Shown: in pieces, positions 7,766 through 17,878 of the stretch
How the letters are laid out: each line of letters begins with the position of its first letter
Numbering within the stretch: the stretch's first letter is position 1
NCBI GenBank assembly: GCA_025655595.1
Contig: JAHXIO010000001.1
Coordinates: 62,001 to 126,000 of the forward strand
Length of the DNA: 64,000 nucleotides
Reading direction: 5' to 3'
Source of the DNA: Candidatus Thiodiazotropha sp. (ex Monitilora ramsayi)
GTDB lineage: Bacteria; Pseudomonadota; Gammaproteobacteria; Chromatiales; Chromatiaceae
Translations under genes and position numbers: made by a program
Notes under the pieces: model-generated
Databases searched by the model: none
What the model saw: the letters and a program-made list of their open reading frames with translations, nothing else
What the model was told of the DNA's origin: nothing

Positions 7766-8625
7766 CCCCAGAAACCCTTGTTGAAAATATCGACCGGCTT
7801 GTCTCGTTTCCCGATGTCTGCATCAAGGTTAACCGAATGGTGGAATCACCGAATTACTCCGCCTCCCAGATGGCTAAGATCCTGTCTCAGGATGTGGATA
7901 TCTCTGCTCGCCTCCTGCGGTTGGTCAACAGCGCCCTTTTCGGCCTTCAATCAAAAGTGGACACCATCTCCAGGGCGGTGGCTGTGGCCGGCAGTGATGA
8001 GGTGCGCAGTCTCGTGATGGCGACGACGGCGGTGAGATCTTTCACTGGGATACCTGCAGAGCTGGTCAATATGGAGGATTTCTGGCGCCAGTCGATCATG
8101 ACCGGCGTGATGTCGCAGCTGCTCGCGGAACATACCCGAACCCTACACAGTGAACGCCTTTTCGTTATGGGCATGCTGCATGATGTGGGCCGCTTGGTGA
8201 TCAATTTGACACAGCCGGAAAAAGCCAGGGAGGTGCTTCTGGTGACGGGCGGCGATGACTGGGTATCGGCGGAGGCGGAAAATGAGTCTTTGGGTTTCAA
8301 TCATATGGATGTGGGTGCGGCGTTGATGCGCGCCTGGGGGATGCCGGATGGGCTTGAGATGGTGGCTGGATATCATCATCGTCCGGCTGAAGCGCCGGAG
8401 TATCGCCGAGACGTCTCTTTGGTGCATATCGCATGGGCGGTTGCCAGAGGGGAACTGGCCGGATTTTCCGTCGAAGAGATGATGTGGGCAATTGACCCTA
8501 CTGCCTGGGAGGAGACCGGCTTGAGTGCACAAGCCGTCACTCTGTTTGTCGAAGAGATGTTGACGAAGTCCACGGAAACCATTGATCTTATCTTGTCGCC
8601 CGTGTCGCGGATCGTCTCAAAATAG
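7762..8625 (+). CDS. HDOD domain protein
   Basis: HDOD proteins are catalytically silent relatives of HD phosphohydrolases that act as signalling adaptors, often near c-di-GMP or chemotaxis systems. The 287-residue product is almost entirely HDOD: it contains the conserved stretch SQDVDISARLLRLVNSALFG near residue 41 and the HDVGRLV motif near residue 144. I chose ATG 7762 over the in-frame TTG at 7750 because GGAGAGA lies at ribosome-site distance and because the short upstream ORF ends on it. It is divergent from the HD-GYP gene, so a joint role in nucleotide signalling is a fair inference. No output domain is present. Confidence 0.88.
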   Translation: MTPETLVENIDRLVSFPDVCIKVNRMVESPNYSASQMAKILSQDVDISARLLRLVNSALFGLQSKVDTISRAVAVAGSDEVRSLVMATTAVRSFTGIPAELVNMEDFWRQSIMTGVMSQLLAEHTRTLHSERLFVMGMLHDVGRLVINLTQPEKAREVLLVTGGDDWVSAEAENESLGFNHMDVGAALMRAWGMPDGLEMVAGYHHRPAEAPEYRRDVSLVHIAWAVARGELAGFSVEEMMWAIDPTAWEETGLSAQAVTLFVEEMLTKSTETIDLILSPVSRIVSK

Positions 8626-8718
8626 TATTCTGGTCCTGTTTGTCAGCCTTGGCTAAATGTCTGACAAGGAGTAGACAACTGGCTGTCAAACACTTACGGC
8701 TTGTGGAGGTGATTTTGC

Positions 8719-9195
8719 CTAGTGGGAAAGGCTGAATTTCTGTTGTACCGCCTGGGCACAGTGTCCCTCCCCGCTAAGAAAGTTAACGGGTTTACCCAAC
8801 GGTGCAATACAACTGACAGTAATCAACCGATCCTGCACCAGGCCGACAATGCGTGTTACGCGCATGCTGTTTCCGCTATAGCTCAAATCGATAACCGCCA
8901 GCCGGTGCTCTCCGAACTGCTGAAATCGCCCCTCAGTGATTGCGTGACTGTTACGTTCCGAAGGCGGAATGCGGTTCCTTTCATAGGCCTGAGTTAACCG
9001 GTTTTCAGCGGTATCACGGGTCTCACGGACCAGTGTCTGTAGATAGTCTTGGTCGAATGACGTAGATGTTAGACCATTAGCGGGTAAATCGCTGACTTTG
9101 ACGTCAGAATGTGAGTTTCCCTGACCACAGCCGGCAAACATGAAAATTGGAATGATCAGAAGGGCTTGAAGGGTCCTGTAATCACATCTTGTCAT
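8719..9195 (-). CDS. Small lipoprotein of unknown function
   Basis: 158 residues with a lipoprotein signal peptide; the lipobox FAGC places the lipidated Cys at residue 23, followed by a Gly/Ser/Asn spacer. The mature part, about 135 residues, has no motif that I recognise. It has two Cys residues (near the sequences VSCIAPLG and GEGHCAQ), which may form a disulfide, and its second half looks beta-stranded. It sits downstream of ppc on the same strand, with about 107 bases between that include a GC-rich imperfect hairpin, so it is probably its own transcript. It converges on the HDOD gene. Confidence 0.75.
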   Translation of the reverse strand: MTRCDYRTLQALLIIPIFMFAGCGQGNSHSDVKVSDLPANGLTSTSFDQDYLQTLVRETRDTAENRLTQAYERNRIPPSERNSHAITEGRFQQFGEHRLAVIDLSYSGNSMRVTRIVGLVQDRLITVSCIAPLGKPVNFLSGEGHCAQAVQQKFSLSH

Positions 9196-9302
9196 GGTTT
9201 TTTCAATCTACAGCGAGTCAGGGGAATTAAAACAGTTCCGGCCGGGGGTGGCCCGGAGCCGGCATTCTAACGGTTTTTATGGCTTGAGTAATGGCGGGTT
9301 TT

Positions 9303-12125
9303 TTAGCCGGTATTTCTCAGGCCGGCGGAGATGGCATTGATGGATCTCAGCAGGGGTGTCAGCCAGAGCTCTTTTGTCTTTTCATCAAGTGTGTTGTCAC
9401 GGTAATGTCGGATAAGACCGAGTTGGATGTGGTTGAGTGGATCCAGGTAGGCATCCCTTCGACTTAAAGACTGTTTAAGTACCGGGGTTTCGTCAAGAAG
9501 ATTATCGACCCCGGCAATTTCGAGAATTTGAGCGCATGTCAGTGCGTATTCCTGCTCGATCTCATTAAAAACTGTCTTGCGAGTGACTTCGTCCAGGCAT
9601 AATTCCGCGTACTGTGCAGCTATCGCCATGTCCGACTTGAACAGCGCCATCTGAGTATTGCTGAGTAGGGCGTGGAAAAAGGGCCACTCCCGGTACATAC
9701 GCTGCAGCAGCTTGAGACGCCCCTTGCCCTGGCTGCGCCATTGCGACAATGCAGTGCCCACCCCGTACCATCCCGGGAGGTTTTGGCGGGACTGACCCCA
9801 GCCGAAGACCCAGGCGATGGCCCTGACCGATGATTTGGCGCGGCTGCCCTGGTTGCGGTGGGAGGGACGGGAGCCAATGTTCATCATGCCGATCTCACTC
9901 ACCGGGGTGGCCTCGTAGAAGTAGTCGAGGAAACCGGGGGTCTCTTCGGTGAGTTGGCGGAAATGGGCTTCACTCAGTTTGGCCATCTCCTGCATGGCCT
10001 CGACAAAGTCGCTTTTGTCTCTCTTGATATGGCGTACGACACCCAGGCTGGCCTTGAGCAGGCCGGTGATACCCATGGTCAGTTCGTAGATCGCGGTCTC
10101 CCGGTTGCCGTATTTATTCGACAGTACCTCCCCCTGTTCGGTGATCTTGATCTCCCCTTTCACGGTATTCGACGGCTGTGCCAGGATCGAGTCGTGGGTG
10201 GGTCCGCCTCCGCGACCCACGGTACCGCCGCGGCCATGGAAGAGGCGACAGCGGATTCCCTGTTGCTCGGCCAGGGCGATAATACGCTTCTGGGTCTGAT
10301 AGAGGTGCCAGGCCGAGGCCATGATGCCCCCGTCTTTCGCGGAATCGGAATAACCCAGCATCACCTCCTGGCGCTGGTTGGAGGCTGCGAGCAGGGCTTG
10401 GTAGCAGGAGCTGTCGAAGAGGGCATTGAGAATCGATTCGCTACGGCGCAGATCGTCGATGGTCTCGAACAGAGGGGAGATCTCCAACTGGCAGAACCAG
10501 CCCTGCTCATTCTGTCCCAGCAGCCCAGTAAGACTGCCGAGGAAGGCCACTTCCATGACATGGCTGGCCTGGTGGGTCATGGAGATAACGTATTGCCCGA
10601 TCGCCTGTTCGCTGATTTCACGCTTTGCCTCCGCGATGACGTCGAATACGGCCAGTACGCCCTGTGTCTCCTCAGAGAGCGCGTCGCGATGGATAGGCTC
10701 GCCGAGCCCCCGGCTGATGACCTGCTCGAGTACCCCGAGCTTGTCTGACTCTTCGAGTGACGAATAGTCGTCGGTCTCACCGGCCCGTTGCAGAATTTCG
10801 GCCACTGCTGCTGAGTGGATGGCCGACTCCTGGCGGATATCGAGTCGCGAGAGATAGAAACCGAAGGTTTCCGCCAGGTGGATCAGGTCCCGCAGCGCGC
10901 CGTTGGCGGCGGCGCCGTCGCCATGGCTGTAGAGTGAGGCGGAGATCAGTTTCAGATCCCGCAGAAAGGCCTGCTCACTGTCGTAGGCGCCCTCCTCCCG
11001 GGCGGTCTCCTTGCCTGCGATAAAGGCATCTGCGACGGCCAGGTTCCGAAGCAACCGTTGCCGCATGATGAAGAGCTTGCGCCGGTAGGGTTCGTCCTCG
11101 AAGCGCTTGGGATTGTCACACAACAGGGTTTGGCAGAGATGGTTGTCCGCCTCCAGACTCTCGGTGAAGGCCCAATTGGGATTGCAGAAACGGTTGGAGA
11201 AGGTGAGCTCCGAGATCAGCTCGTCGACTCGCCGGAGGTATTCACGCAGGATTGTCTGTTGTGACAAGCGCAGGGCCAGACGGGTCACGTCAGGGGTGAC
11301 GAAGGGGTTGCCGTCCCGATCGCCGCCGATCCAGGAGCCGAAGTGGAGAAAGGCGGACAGTTGGATACCGTGATACTCCTCATGGTCGGAGTAAAGACGC
11401 TGGATGCCTGCATTGAGCCGGCGGAAGACCTGGGGTACCGCATCGAAAAGACTGCTCTGGAAATAGTGCTGTCCGAGGCGAATCTCGTTGCGGACTTCCG
11501 GCCGTACAGCCCTCACCTCCTCGGTCTTCCACAGGGTCTGGATCTGGGTCTTGAGGGCTCGGACCGTATCCTCACGCTGGTTGAGGCGGCGCTTGGGGGC
11601 ATCGAGCTCTTCGCTGGTGACGAAGATACGGCGCAGCAGATTCATAATTACCAGCCGTTTCGACTCGGTGGGGTGGGCGGTGAAGACCGGGATATAGGCG
11701 GTGTCGTCGAGGATGTTCTGTAGCTGTTGCGGGTCGATGCCCTGCTCGAGAAAGCCACGCAGGGTATGGTCGAAGGAACCGGCCCAGAGCTCTCCCCCCT
11801 TCCCTGCGATGCGTCGTCGTTGACGGTGGAGGAAGGCCTCCTCCGCGATATTGACCAGGACGAAGTAGATGCTGAAGGCACGCACCACATCCCCCAGGGT
11901 CTCCGGTTGCAGTGATGCGATCAGCCGGTTGAGCCGTTCGCTCAACTTGGGGTCGGGCTTCTCGGCCAGTTGGATATACCCCTTGCGTAGCCTCTCGACG
12001 AAGGTGAAGGTTCGCTCCCCCACTTGCTCACGCAGCACCTCGCCGAGCAGGACGCCGAAAAGCCGGACGCGAGCCCGAAGATCCTTGTCGTGTTTGACGC
12101 AGGCTTTGGTGAAACTGTCAGTCAT
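9303..12125 (-). CDS. ppc: Phosphoenolpyruvate carboxylase
   Basis: Carboxylates phosphoenolpyruvate with bicarbonate to give oxaloacetate, the main anaplerotic step in many autotrophs and heterotrophs. At 940 residues it is a little longer than the Escherichia coli enzyme but within the family range. All main motifs are present: the catalytic HPTE near residue 154, the GYSDSAKDGG Lys loop near 585, the GRGGTVGRGGGPTH glycine-rich loop near 636, FGWGQSR near 785 and the conserved C-terminal ISAGLRNTG. The start is supported by AAGGTG seven bases upstream. Regulation by acetyl-CoA or aspartate is common in the family but cannot be read from this sequence. No carbon-fixation genes lie next to it. 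Confidence 0.98.
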   Translation of the reverse strand: MTDSFTKACVKHDKDLRARVRLFGVLLGEVLREQVGERTFTFVERLRKGYIQLAEKPDPKLSERLNRLIASLQPETLGDVVRAFSIYFVLVNIAEEAFLHRQRRRIAGKGGELWAGSFDHTLRGFLEQGIDPQQLQNILDDTAYIPVFTAHPTESKRLVIMNLLRRIFVTSEELDAPKRRLNQREDTVRALKTQIQTLWKTEEVRAVRPEVRNEIRLGQHYFQSSLFDAVPQVFRRLNAGIQRLYSDHEEYHGIQLSAFLHFGSWIGGDRDGNPFVTPDVTRLALRLSQQTILREYLRRVDELISELTFSNRFCNPNWAFTESLEADNHLCQTLLCDNPKRFEDEPYRRKLFIMRQRLLRNLAVADAFIAGKETAREEGAYDSEQAFLRDLKLISASLYSHGDGAAANGALRDLIHLAETFGFYLSRLDIRQESAIHSAAVAEILQRAGETDDYSSLEESDKLGVLEQVISRGLGEPIHRDALSEETQGVLAVFDVIAEAKREISEQAIGQYVISMTHQASHVMEVAFLGSLTGLLGQNEQGWFCQLEISPLFETIDDLRRSESILNALFDSSCYQALLAASNQRQEVMLGYSDSAKDGGIMASAWHLYQTQKRIIALAEQQGIRCRLFHGRGGTVGRGGGPTHDSILAQPSNTVKGEIKITEQGEVLSNKYGNRETAIYELTMGITGLLKASLGVVRHIKRDKSDFVEAMQEMAKLSEAHFRQLTEETPGFLDYFYEATPVSEIGMMNIGSRPSHRNQGSRAKSSVRAIAWVFGWGQSRQNLPGWYGVGTALSQWRSQGKGRLKLLQRMYREWPFFHALLSNTQMALFKSDMAIAAQYAELCLDEVTRKTVFNEIEQEYALTCAQILEIAGVDNLLDETPVLKQSLSRRDAYLDPLNHIQLGLIRHYRDNTLDEKTKELWLTPLLRSINAISAGLRNTG

Positions 12126-12240
12126 GGGAGCACCTTTGGCTTCATTGTTATTTGGGTTATCTGCTTAGCATAGACCGGGCAGCGGGAAAACAATCCCTTC
12201 AGGGATTGTTGAATGATCCTGGTGATTGCAGAAAGTGACT

Positions 12241-12299
12241 GGTGCGGCAGGGCCGCACCCTACACGTATCGGGACCTTAGGGTGCGGTTCTGTCGTACC
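12241..12299. repeat. Pair of REP-like GC-rich palindromes
   Basis: GGTGCGGC-AGG-GCCGCACC (12241-12259) is a perfect 8-bp hairpin. Twenty-one bases later comes a degenerate copy (12281-12299, GGTGCGGTTCTGTCGTACC). Two related palindromes close together in a non-coding gap are the form of REP/BIME elements. The gap 12126-12351 holds no gene; it should also contain the ppc promoter. Confidence 0.5.
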
Positions 12300-12351
12300 T
12301 TCTGTTGCTAGTTGTCTGGCGGTACGAATCCTTGATCGGCTAATGTCGTCT

Positions 12352-15300
12352 TTAGACCAACACTAACTCAATACCGTCCTGCAGCACCTGGTCGATAAAC
12401 CGCTGTTGCCACTGCTCGCCCTGCAGCCGTCGGATCGTCTCCACAACGATGTATTCAGGGGTGAGCCCGGTCTCATCGGTATAGCGGCTAAGTCCCTGCT
12501 GGCAGGCCGGGCAGGTGGTGAGCAGTTTGATGTCGGGCCTGCCTGTGTCTCCGCTAGCCTGGGTCAGGTCGGTAATACCCTTCGCCAGCTCCTCGGATTT
12601 GCGGAAACGCAACTGGTTGGCGATGTCGGGTCGGCTGGTGCCCAGGGTGCCCGCTTCGCCGCAACAGCGATCGCTGAGGACTACCGGTTTGCCGGTCAGG
12701 GTTTTGGCCACCTGCAGGGGGTTGTACTGCTTCATGGGTGAATGGCAGGGGTCGTGGAAGAGGTACTCCGTCGACTGGCTGCCGTCCAGGGCGACTCCCT
12801 TTTCCATCATGTATTCATGGATGTCGAGTAGGCGACACCCAGGGAAGATGCGGTCGAACTCATACTTCAACAGCTGGTCCATGCAAGTGCCGCAGGAGAC
12901 CAGCACCGTCTTGATATCCATGTAGTTGAGGGTGTTGGCGATACGATGGAAAAGCACCCGGTTCTCGGTGGTGATGCGATGCCCCCGGTCGTGCAGACCG
13001 GCTGCGCTCTGTGGATAGCCGCAGCAGAGATAGCCGGGGGGGAGGACTGTTTCCGCACCCAGTTCCGACAGCATCGCCAGGGTGGCCATGCCAATCTCGC
13101 TGTAGAGCCGCTCAGAACCGCAGCCCGGAAAGTAGAAGACTGCGTCGCTCTCTTCACTGATCTTGCGCGGGTTGCGCAGGATCGGCACCGACTTGGTGTC
13201 CTCTAGTTTCAGAGCGTCGCGCAGGGTCTGCTTGGGTGCTGCCACGCGTATCGGCCGTTGCAGCATCTCGACCGCCAGGGTCTGGGGTTTCGGGTTGCCG
13301 GTGGTGGCCTTCGGCGGTTGTGATCCGTGCTTCACCAGGCCCGCTTTGTCCGCCAGGGCATATCCCAGGTTGAGGCCCTTGAAGCCCCACTCGGCCATCC
13401 CCTTGCGCATCCAGCGGATCGCAGTGGGGTGGGTGACGTTGAGAAAAGCCATGGCGGCGCTGGTGCCCAGGTTGCGCCGTTTCTTGCCCCGATCGACCAG
13501 GATCTTACGCATCAGAGCAGTGACATCGCCGAAGTCGATATTGACCGGGCAGGGATTCTCGCACTTGTGGCAGATGGTGCAGTGGTCGGCCACGTCGTTC
13601 ATCTCGGTGAAGTGGGCCAGGGAGACACCGCGCCGGGTCTGCTCTTCGTAGAGGAAGGCCTCGATGATCAGGCCGGTGGCCAAGATCTTGTTGCGCGGTG
13701 AGTAGAGGAGGTTGGCGCGCGGCACATGGGTCATGCATACCGGTTTGCACTTACCGCAGCGCAGGCAGTGCTTGATCTCTTCGTTCAGATTGCCGAGTTC
13801 GCTCTCCTCGAGGATGATCGCCTCCAGTTCCAGCAGGCGCAGGGAGGGGGTATAGGCCATCTCAAGGTCTGCACCGGTCATCAGCTTGCCACGATTGAAC
13901 CAGCCCTGAGGGTCGATCTTCTTTTTGTAATCTGCGAAGGCGCTGAGTTTTTCCTGCTCCAGATATTGCAGTTTGGTCAGGCCGATGCCGTGTTCGCCGG
14001 AGATGGCGCCGCCCAGGTCGGTGGCCAGGGCCATGATACGGTCCACGATGCGGTCGGCCTGTTGCAGCATGGTGTAGTTGTCGGAGTGGACCGGGATGTT
14101 GGTGTGTACATTACCGTCACCCGCGTGCATATGCAGGGCGACAAACAGGCGGGCGTCGCGCAGCCGGGCGTGGATCTCGCGCATAGCGTGGCGCAGTGAA
14201 CTCATCTCCTGTCCGGGGAAGATCTCGTCCAGGCGGGAGGCGACTTCGGTGCGGTAGGAGACGGTCAGGTCCCGGCGCAACAGCAGATCGAGCAGGCGGT
14301 CGTCCGGTTGGATCAGAGCCTGTACCGCCTCATCGAGCAGCGAAAGGTGTGATTCGGCGGGTTCGTCCAGATGTTGAAGCAGGGCATGCCAGCGGTTGCT
14401 GGCCTGGGTTACCGACTCTCTCGCCAGATCGAGTTTAGCCTGCAGGATCGAGCGGTTCTCGTCACTGGCTTCGAAGTCGTCGTCCGGGTTCCGTTGGGAG
14501 TGGTCCCCCGCCAGATAGGCCGTCACCTCTTCAGCGATACGGATCTTGTTACCGATCGACTCCTCGATGTTGATGCGCTCGATACCCCGGCTGTAGTCGG
14601 CCAGTCTGTCCAGGGGGATGACCACGTCTTCGTTGATCTTGAAGGCGTTGGTGTGGGCCGAGATGGCGGCGGTGCGGGCACGGTCAAGCCAGAAGTTACG
14701 CCGCGCCTCGGGGCTGCTGGCAATGAACGCCTCCCCTTCCCTCGCCTGGGTCATCTCGGCCACCGTTTGGGCGGCCTCCTCAAGCAATTCACGATTGTCA
14801 CTGGCGATGTCGGCGAGCAGGACCATCTTCGGCCGCTCCTGACGAGGGGCCTTGGTGGAGTACTTGACCGCCTTTAGATAGCGCTCGTCCAGATGCTCCA
14901 GTCCCACCAACAGGACCTCGTCATGCTGGTCTAAATAGTCTTTGAGTTCGACGATGGCGGGGACCGCCTTGCCGATATCGCTGCCGAAGAACTCCAGACA
15001 GAGGGTGCGAACCTCTGTGGGCATGCGATGGAGTACAAAACGGGCGGAGGTGATCAAGCCGTCGCACCCCTCTTTCTGCACACCCGGCAGACCGGAGAGG
15101 AACTTGTCGGTGACATCCTTGCCGAGGCCGACCTTGCGAAAGGCGCTGCCCGGCATGGTGAGGGTCTCCGGTTCTCCGATCGTCTTCTTGCCGTCGGCGG
15201 TGTAGCGGGTGACGTGGAAGCTGACCTCCGCCTGGTCGTGGATCTTGCCCAGGTTGTGGTTGAGTCGTTCCACCTCCAGCCACTCTCCCTGGGGGGTGAC

Positions 15301-16212
15301 CATACGCCAGCTGGCCAGGTTGTCGAGGGTGGTGCCCCAGAGCACCGCCTTCTTCCCGCCGGCGTTCATGGCGATGTTGCCGCCGATGGTGGAAGCGTCC
15401 TGCGAGGTGGGATCCACTGCGAAGGCGAGCCCACAGGCTTCCGCTTTCTCGGAGACCCGGCGGGTGACAACGCCGGCGCCGGTATGAATGGTCGGTATCT
15501 TGCCTTCGACACCAGGCAGTTCGATCTCCTCCACCTCGCCGATCCGGTCCAGTTTCTCGGTGTTAATGACGGCGCTGTGGGGATCCAGGGGCACGGCGCT
15601 GCCGGTATAGCCGGTGCCGCCGCCACGGGGGATCAGGGTGAGCCCGGATTCGATACAGGCCTTGACTACCGGTGCGATCTCCTCCTCACTGTCGGGGGTG
15701 ATGACCACGAAGGGGATCTCCACGCGCCAGTCGGTGGCGTCGGTGGAATGGGAGACTCGTGCAATACCGCTGAAATCCACATTGTCCTTGCGGGTGAGGC
15801 CGATCAGATTGCGCCGGGTGTGGCGGCGAAGCTCGATCAGGTCCTCGAAGCGGCGAGCAAACGTCTCCACCGCCTCTCTGGCGGCGCTCAGCAGCTGCAG
15901 GGCCTGTTGATTGCCGTTGGCGCGCAGTTCGAACTGGTCCAGGCGATGCTTTAGCGCATCGATGAGTGCATTGCGTCGTTCTTCGTTGTTGAGCAGGTCA
16001 TCCTGCAGATAGGGGTTGCGGGCGATGACCCACATGTCCCCCAGCACTTCGAACAGCATGCGAGCGGATCGGCCGGTACGCCGGCTGCCTCGCAGCTCTT
16101 CGATCAGGCGCCACATCTCTTTCCCGAGGAACCGGATGACGATCTCCCGGTCTGAAAATGAGGTGTAGTTGTAGGGAATCTCGCGAATTCGCGGGGTGGA
16201 CTGTGTATTCAT
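12352..16212 (-). CDS. Fused FAD-linked oxidase / Fe-S (DUF3683) oxidoreductase, 1286 residues
   Basis: A single polypeptide joining parts that are separate subunits in glycolate or D-lactate oxidases. An N-terminal DUF3683-type region of about 150 residues is followed by an FAD-binding PCMH fold ([10 protein letters not shown] near residue 195), the GlcD/D-lactate-type C-terminal domain ([13 protein letters not shown] and GEHGIG), two [4Fe-4S] motifs ([11 protein letters not shown] and [12 protein letters not shown]) and two CCG-type cysteine-rich domains (PGCGSERLY..., YLCCGYP, SCGTC, CCGEAG). This predicts a flavin enzyme oxidising a 2-hydroxy acid and passing electrons through clusters to quinone or another carrier. 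The substrate is not shown by the sequence. It is divergent from the cytochrome c' gene; no signal peptide is present. Confidence 0.88.
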   Translation of the reverse strand: MNTQSTPRIREIPYNYTSFSDREIVIRFLGKEMWRLIEELRGSRRTGRSARMLFEVLGDMWVIARNPYLQDDLLNNEERRNALIDALKHRLDQFELRANGNQQALQLLSAAREAVETFARRFEDLIELRRHTRRNLIGLTRKDNVDFSGIARVSHSTDATDWRVEIPFVVITPDSEEEIAPVVKACIESGLTLIPRGGGTGYTGSAVPLDPHSAVINTEKLDRIGEVEEIELPGVEGKIPTIHTGAGVVTRRVSEKAEACGLAFAVDPTSQDASTIGGNIAMNAGGKKAVLWGTTLDNLASWRMVTPQGEWLEVERLNHNLGKIHDQAEVSFHVTRYTADGKKTIGEPETLTMPGSAFRKVGLGKDVTDKFLSGLPGVQKEGCDGLITSARFVLHRMPTEVRTLCLEFFGSDIGKAVPAIVELKDYLDQHDEVLLVGLEHLDERYLKAVKYSTKAPRQERPKMVLLADIASDNRELLEEAAQTVAEMTQAREGEAFIASSPEARRNFWLDRARTAAISAHTNAFKINEDVVIPLDRLADYSRGIERINIEESIGNKIRIAEEVTAYLAGDHSQRNPDDDFEASDENRSILQAKLDLARESVTQASNRWHALLQHLDEPAESHLSLLDEAVQALIQPDDRLLDLLLRRDLTVSYRTEVASRLDEIFPGQEMSSLRHAMREIHARLRDARLFVALHMHAGDGNVHTNIPVHSDNYTMLQQADRIVDRIMALATDLGGAISGEHGIGLTKLQYLEQEKLSAFADYKKKIDPQGWFNRGKLMTGADLEMAYTPSLRLLELEAIILEESELGNLNEEIKHCLRCGKCKPVCMTHVPRANLLYSPRNKILATGLIIEAFLYEEQTRRGVSLAHFTEMNDVADHCTICHKCENPCPVNIDFGDVTALMRKILVDRGKKRRNLGTSAAMAFLNVTHPTAIRWMRKGMAEWGFKGLNLGYALADKAGLVKHGSQPPKATTGNPKPQTLAVEMLQRPIRVAAPKQTLRDALKLEDTKSVPILRNPRKISEESDAVFYFPGCGSERLYSEIGMATLAMLSELGAETVLPPGYLCCGYPQSAAGLHDRGHRITTENRVLFHRIANTLNYMDIKTVLVSCGTCMDQLLKYEFDRIFPGCRLLDIHEYMMEKGVALDGSQSTEYLFHDPCHSPMKQYNPLQVAKTLTGKPVVLSDRCCGEAGTLGTSRPDIANQLRFRKSEELAKGITDLTQASGDTGRPDIKLLTTCPACQQGLSRYTDETGLTPEYIVVETIRRLQGEQWQQRFIDQVLQDGIELVLV

Positions 16213-16355
16213 CTAAGGCGTGTTGAGCGTGAAGTTGCCCGGAAAATCCCGGTGGGGCAGAACAGGCAGGCTATTGTAGCTCAAATAGTCTGATGGCTTA
16301 ATGCCGAAAGCGGATTTTGTTTACCGAATAATCATCATGAAAAGAGGGGGCGAAA

Positions 16356-16826
16356 ATGCAGAAAGGAAAACGTGTGGGTATGGGGTTGATCTCAATGTCG
16401 ATGTTGGCGGGATTGACCGGTCTCGGCAGCCAGGCGGTTTTTGCGGGTGAGCTGGAAAGGGCGCTGGAGTATCGCCAGGGGGTGATGAATGTCATGGGCT
16501 GGAACATGAAATCGATGGGCGACATGATGAAGGGTAAAAAGGCCTATGACAGTGATGCCTTTGCGAAGCATGCCGCCGATTTGGCCAAGGCAGCCTCTCT
16601 CGATGTCCTCTCTGGCTTTCCGGAAGGCTCCGACGAAGGTGAGACCGATGCCCGGGTCGACATTTGGCTCGATTTTGATGATTTCAAACTGAAACTGGAA
16701 GAGCTACGCGAGGCCAGTCAGTCTCTGAGTGAAGTGGCTGCAGCAGGTGACAAGGCGGCCAACGGCGATGCCCTCGGAAAAACGGGCAAGACCTGCAAGG
16801 CCTGCCACGATAGCTACAAAGACTAG
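16356..16826 (+). CDS. Cytochrome c' (class II c-type cytochrome)
   Basis: Periplasmic four-helix haem protein. The 156-residue precursor begins with a Sec signal peptide ending around AVFA at residue 30. The mature chain ends with the single haem attachment motif CKACH at the extreme C-terminus, which is the class II layout. Family members bind NO and can protect against nitrosative stress; a minority serve in electron transfer. The ribosome site AGAGGGGG precedes the ATG. It is divergent from the FAD/Fe-S oxidoreductase, with about 140 bases between, but a shared role is not shown. The next gene (PilZ) is on the opposite strand. Confidence 0.92.
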   Translation: MQKGKRVGMGLISMSMLAGLTGLGSQAVFAGELERALEYRQGVMNVMGWNMKSMGDMMKGKKAYDSDAFAKHAADLAKAASLDVLSGFPEGSDEGETDARVDIWLDFDDFKLKLEELREASQSLSEVAAAGDKAANGDALGKTGKTCKACHDSYKD

Positions 16827-16847
16827 ATTCATGGCTTGATCAAGGCC

Positions 16848-17177
16848 TCAAGGAAAATCGCTTCCCACCTCCTCCTGGGGGAGGATGCGATCGATGGCGC
16901 AGGCGATTTCGTAGTCCCCTACCCCTGCCGGAGTGCTACGTACCACACTGGCGTTGGCAGAAAGCGGAGGCGTAATCGGCTGGTCAGGGACGATATGGAT
17001 GGCCAGTTGTGTGCCGGGACTGATCTCCTGGGAAGCAATCAGTAACAGTCCCGCTGCACTGAGGTTTTTTACCTTGCCTTCGGCAACCTCTGCGGCGCCG
17101 TGAATTCTGAATTGTGCCGTACACTCGATACCCATGCGCTGGAAGCTGCGTTTCTCGGCGAAATCATTCATCGACAT
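16848..17177 (-). CDS. PilZ domain protein, putative c-di-GMP receptor
   Basis: A 109-residue, single-domain PilZ protein. It carries both c-di-GMP contact motifs: RSFQR near residue 10 (RxxxR) and NLSAAG near residue 38 ([D/N]xSxxG). This indicates that it can bind c-di-GMP, produced elsewhere and degraded by enzymes such as the HD-GYP protein at 6135. There is no output domain, so it probably works by binding a partner. It converges on cytochrome c' with about 20 bases between. Regulation of motility or polysaccharide export is common for such proteins but not shown here. Confidence 0.88.
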   Translation of the reverse strand: MSMNDFAEKRSFQRMGIECTAQFRIHGAAEVAEGKVKNLSAAGLLLIASQEISPGTQLAIHIVPDQPITPPLSANASVVRSTPAGVGDYEIACAIDRILPQEEVGSDFP

Positions 17178-17407
17178 CTCACCTCACGATGATGTTATGT
17201 GGTAGGGCCCGTTAGCAGGGATGACACAGCCGTTGCCTGTCTGCTGTCTAATGTAGCAAGAAGTATCTGAAATCACAGGTCAAAAGTATGTGTTTAGAGG
17301 CGTTTTTTTCCTGAGTTAAGTGCAATACGTTATGCTTTGGGTCAGCAGATGCCGTTTTATGGGCAGTCGTTGCAGGGCTGACCGGCCTTAATTGAGAGTG
17401 ATAGAGA

Positions 17408-17878
17408 ATGCGAGCAGTCAAAGTGTTACTTATTGTTGGCGTAATGGCTTTTTCCAGTACAGCCGTGGTTGCCGAAATCTACCGTTCTGTGGATGCGGAG
17501 GGCAATGTGACCTTTACCGATGAGCCGCCGCAGGGAGAACAGGCTGTGGAGCGGGTCATCCTGCCGCCAGGGCCGTCACCCGAATCTGTCCGTGACACCG
17601 AAATACGCAATCAAGAGATTCGAAGGGCGGCTGAAAGTGCTGACCGTAAACGGATCAATGAAAAGCGAAAGCGCGATGCTAAGATTGCCCAGGCAAAAAA
17701 ACAGCTGCAGGAGGCCGAAACCAAACTGGAAGAGACAAAAGTCATCCAGGATGAGGATCGGCAGAATCTGGCGGGGGGTAAGCGGCGTATCCATCCTGAC
17801 TATTTCTCGAGAGTGAACGCCGCGAAGGAAGAGGTGGAGAAGGCGAGAAAGGCGCTGCGGGAAGCGCGCGGTTACTGA
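17408..17878 (+). CDS. DUF4124 domain protein, exported
   Basis: 156 residues with an N-terminal Sec signal peptide ending near VVA at residue 22. A DUF4124 motif follows directly (IYRSVDAEGNVTFTDEPP). The DUF4124 fold is a short beta unit common in gammaproteobacterial envelope proteins, and its role is unknown. The rest is highly charged and helical, with Lys/Glu/Arg repeats from about residue 75 to 150 that look like a coiled coil. The last base of its TGA stop is the first base of the cca start codon (TGATG), so the two are co-translated or at least co-transcribed. A functional link with tRNA maturation is unlikely. Confidence 0.8.
   Translation: MRAVKVLLIVGVMAFSSTAVVAEIYRSVDAEGNVTFTDEPPQGEQAVERVILPPGPSPESVRDTEIRNQEIRRAAESADRKRINEKRKRDAKIAQAKKQLQEAETKLEETKVIQDEDRQNLAGGKRRIHPDYFSRVNAAKEEVEKARKALREARGY

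Noticed and set aside
9858-10748. Long plus-strand open frame (296 codons) within ppc
   Set aside because: It lies antisense to well-conserved ppc coding sequence; the frame is open only because of GC-rich codon bias, and its product has no family character.
15028-15954. Long plus-strand open frame (308 codons) within the FAD/Fe-S gene
   Set aside because: Antisense shadow of a conserved enzyme; Gly/Val/Asp-rich composition typical of such shadows.
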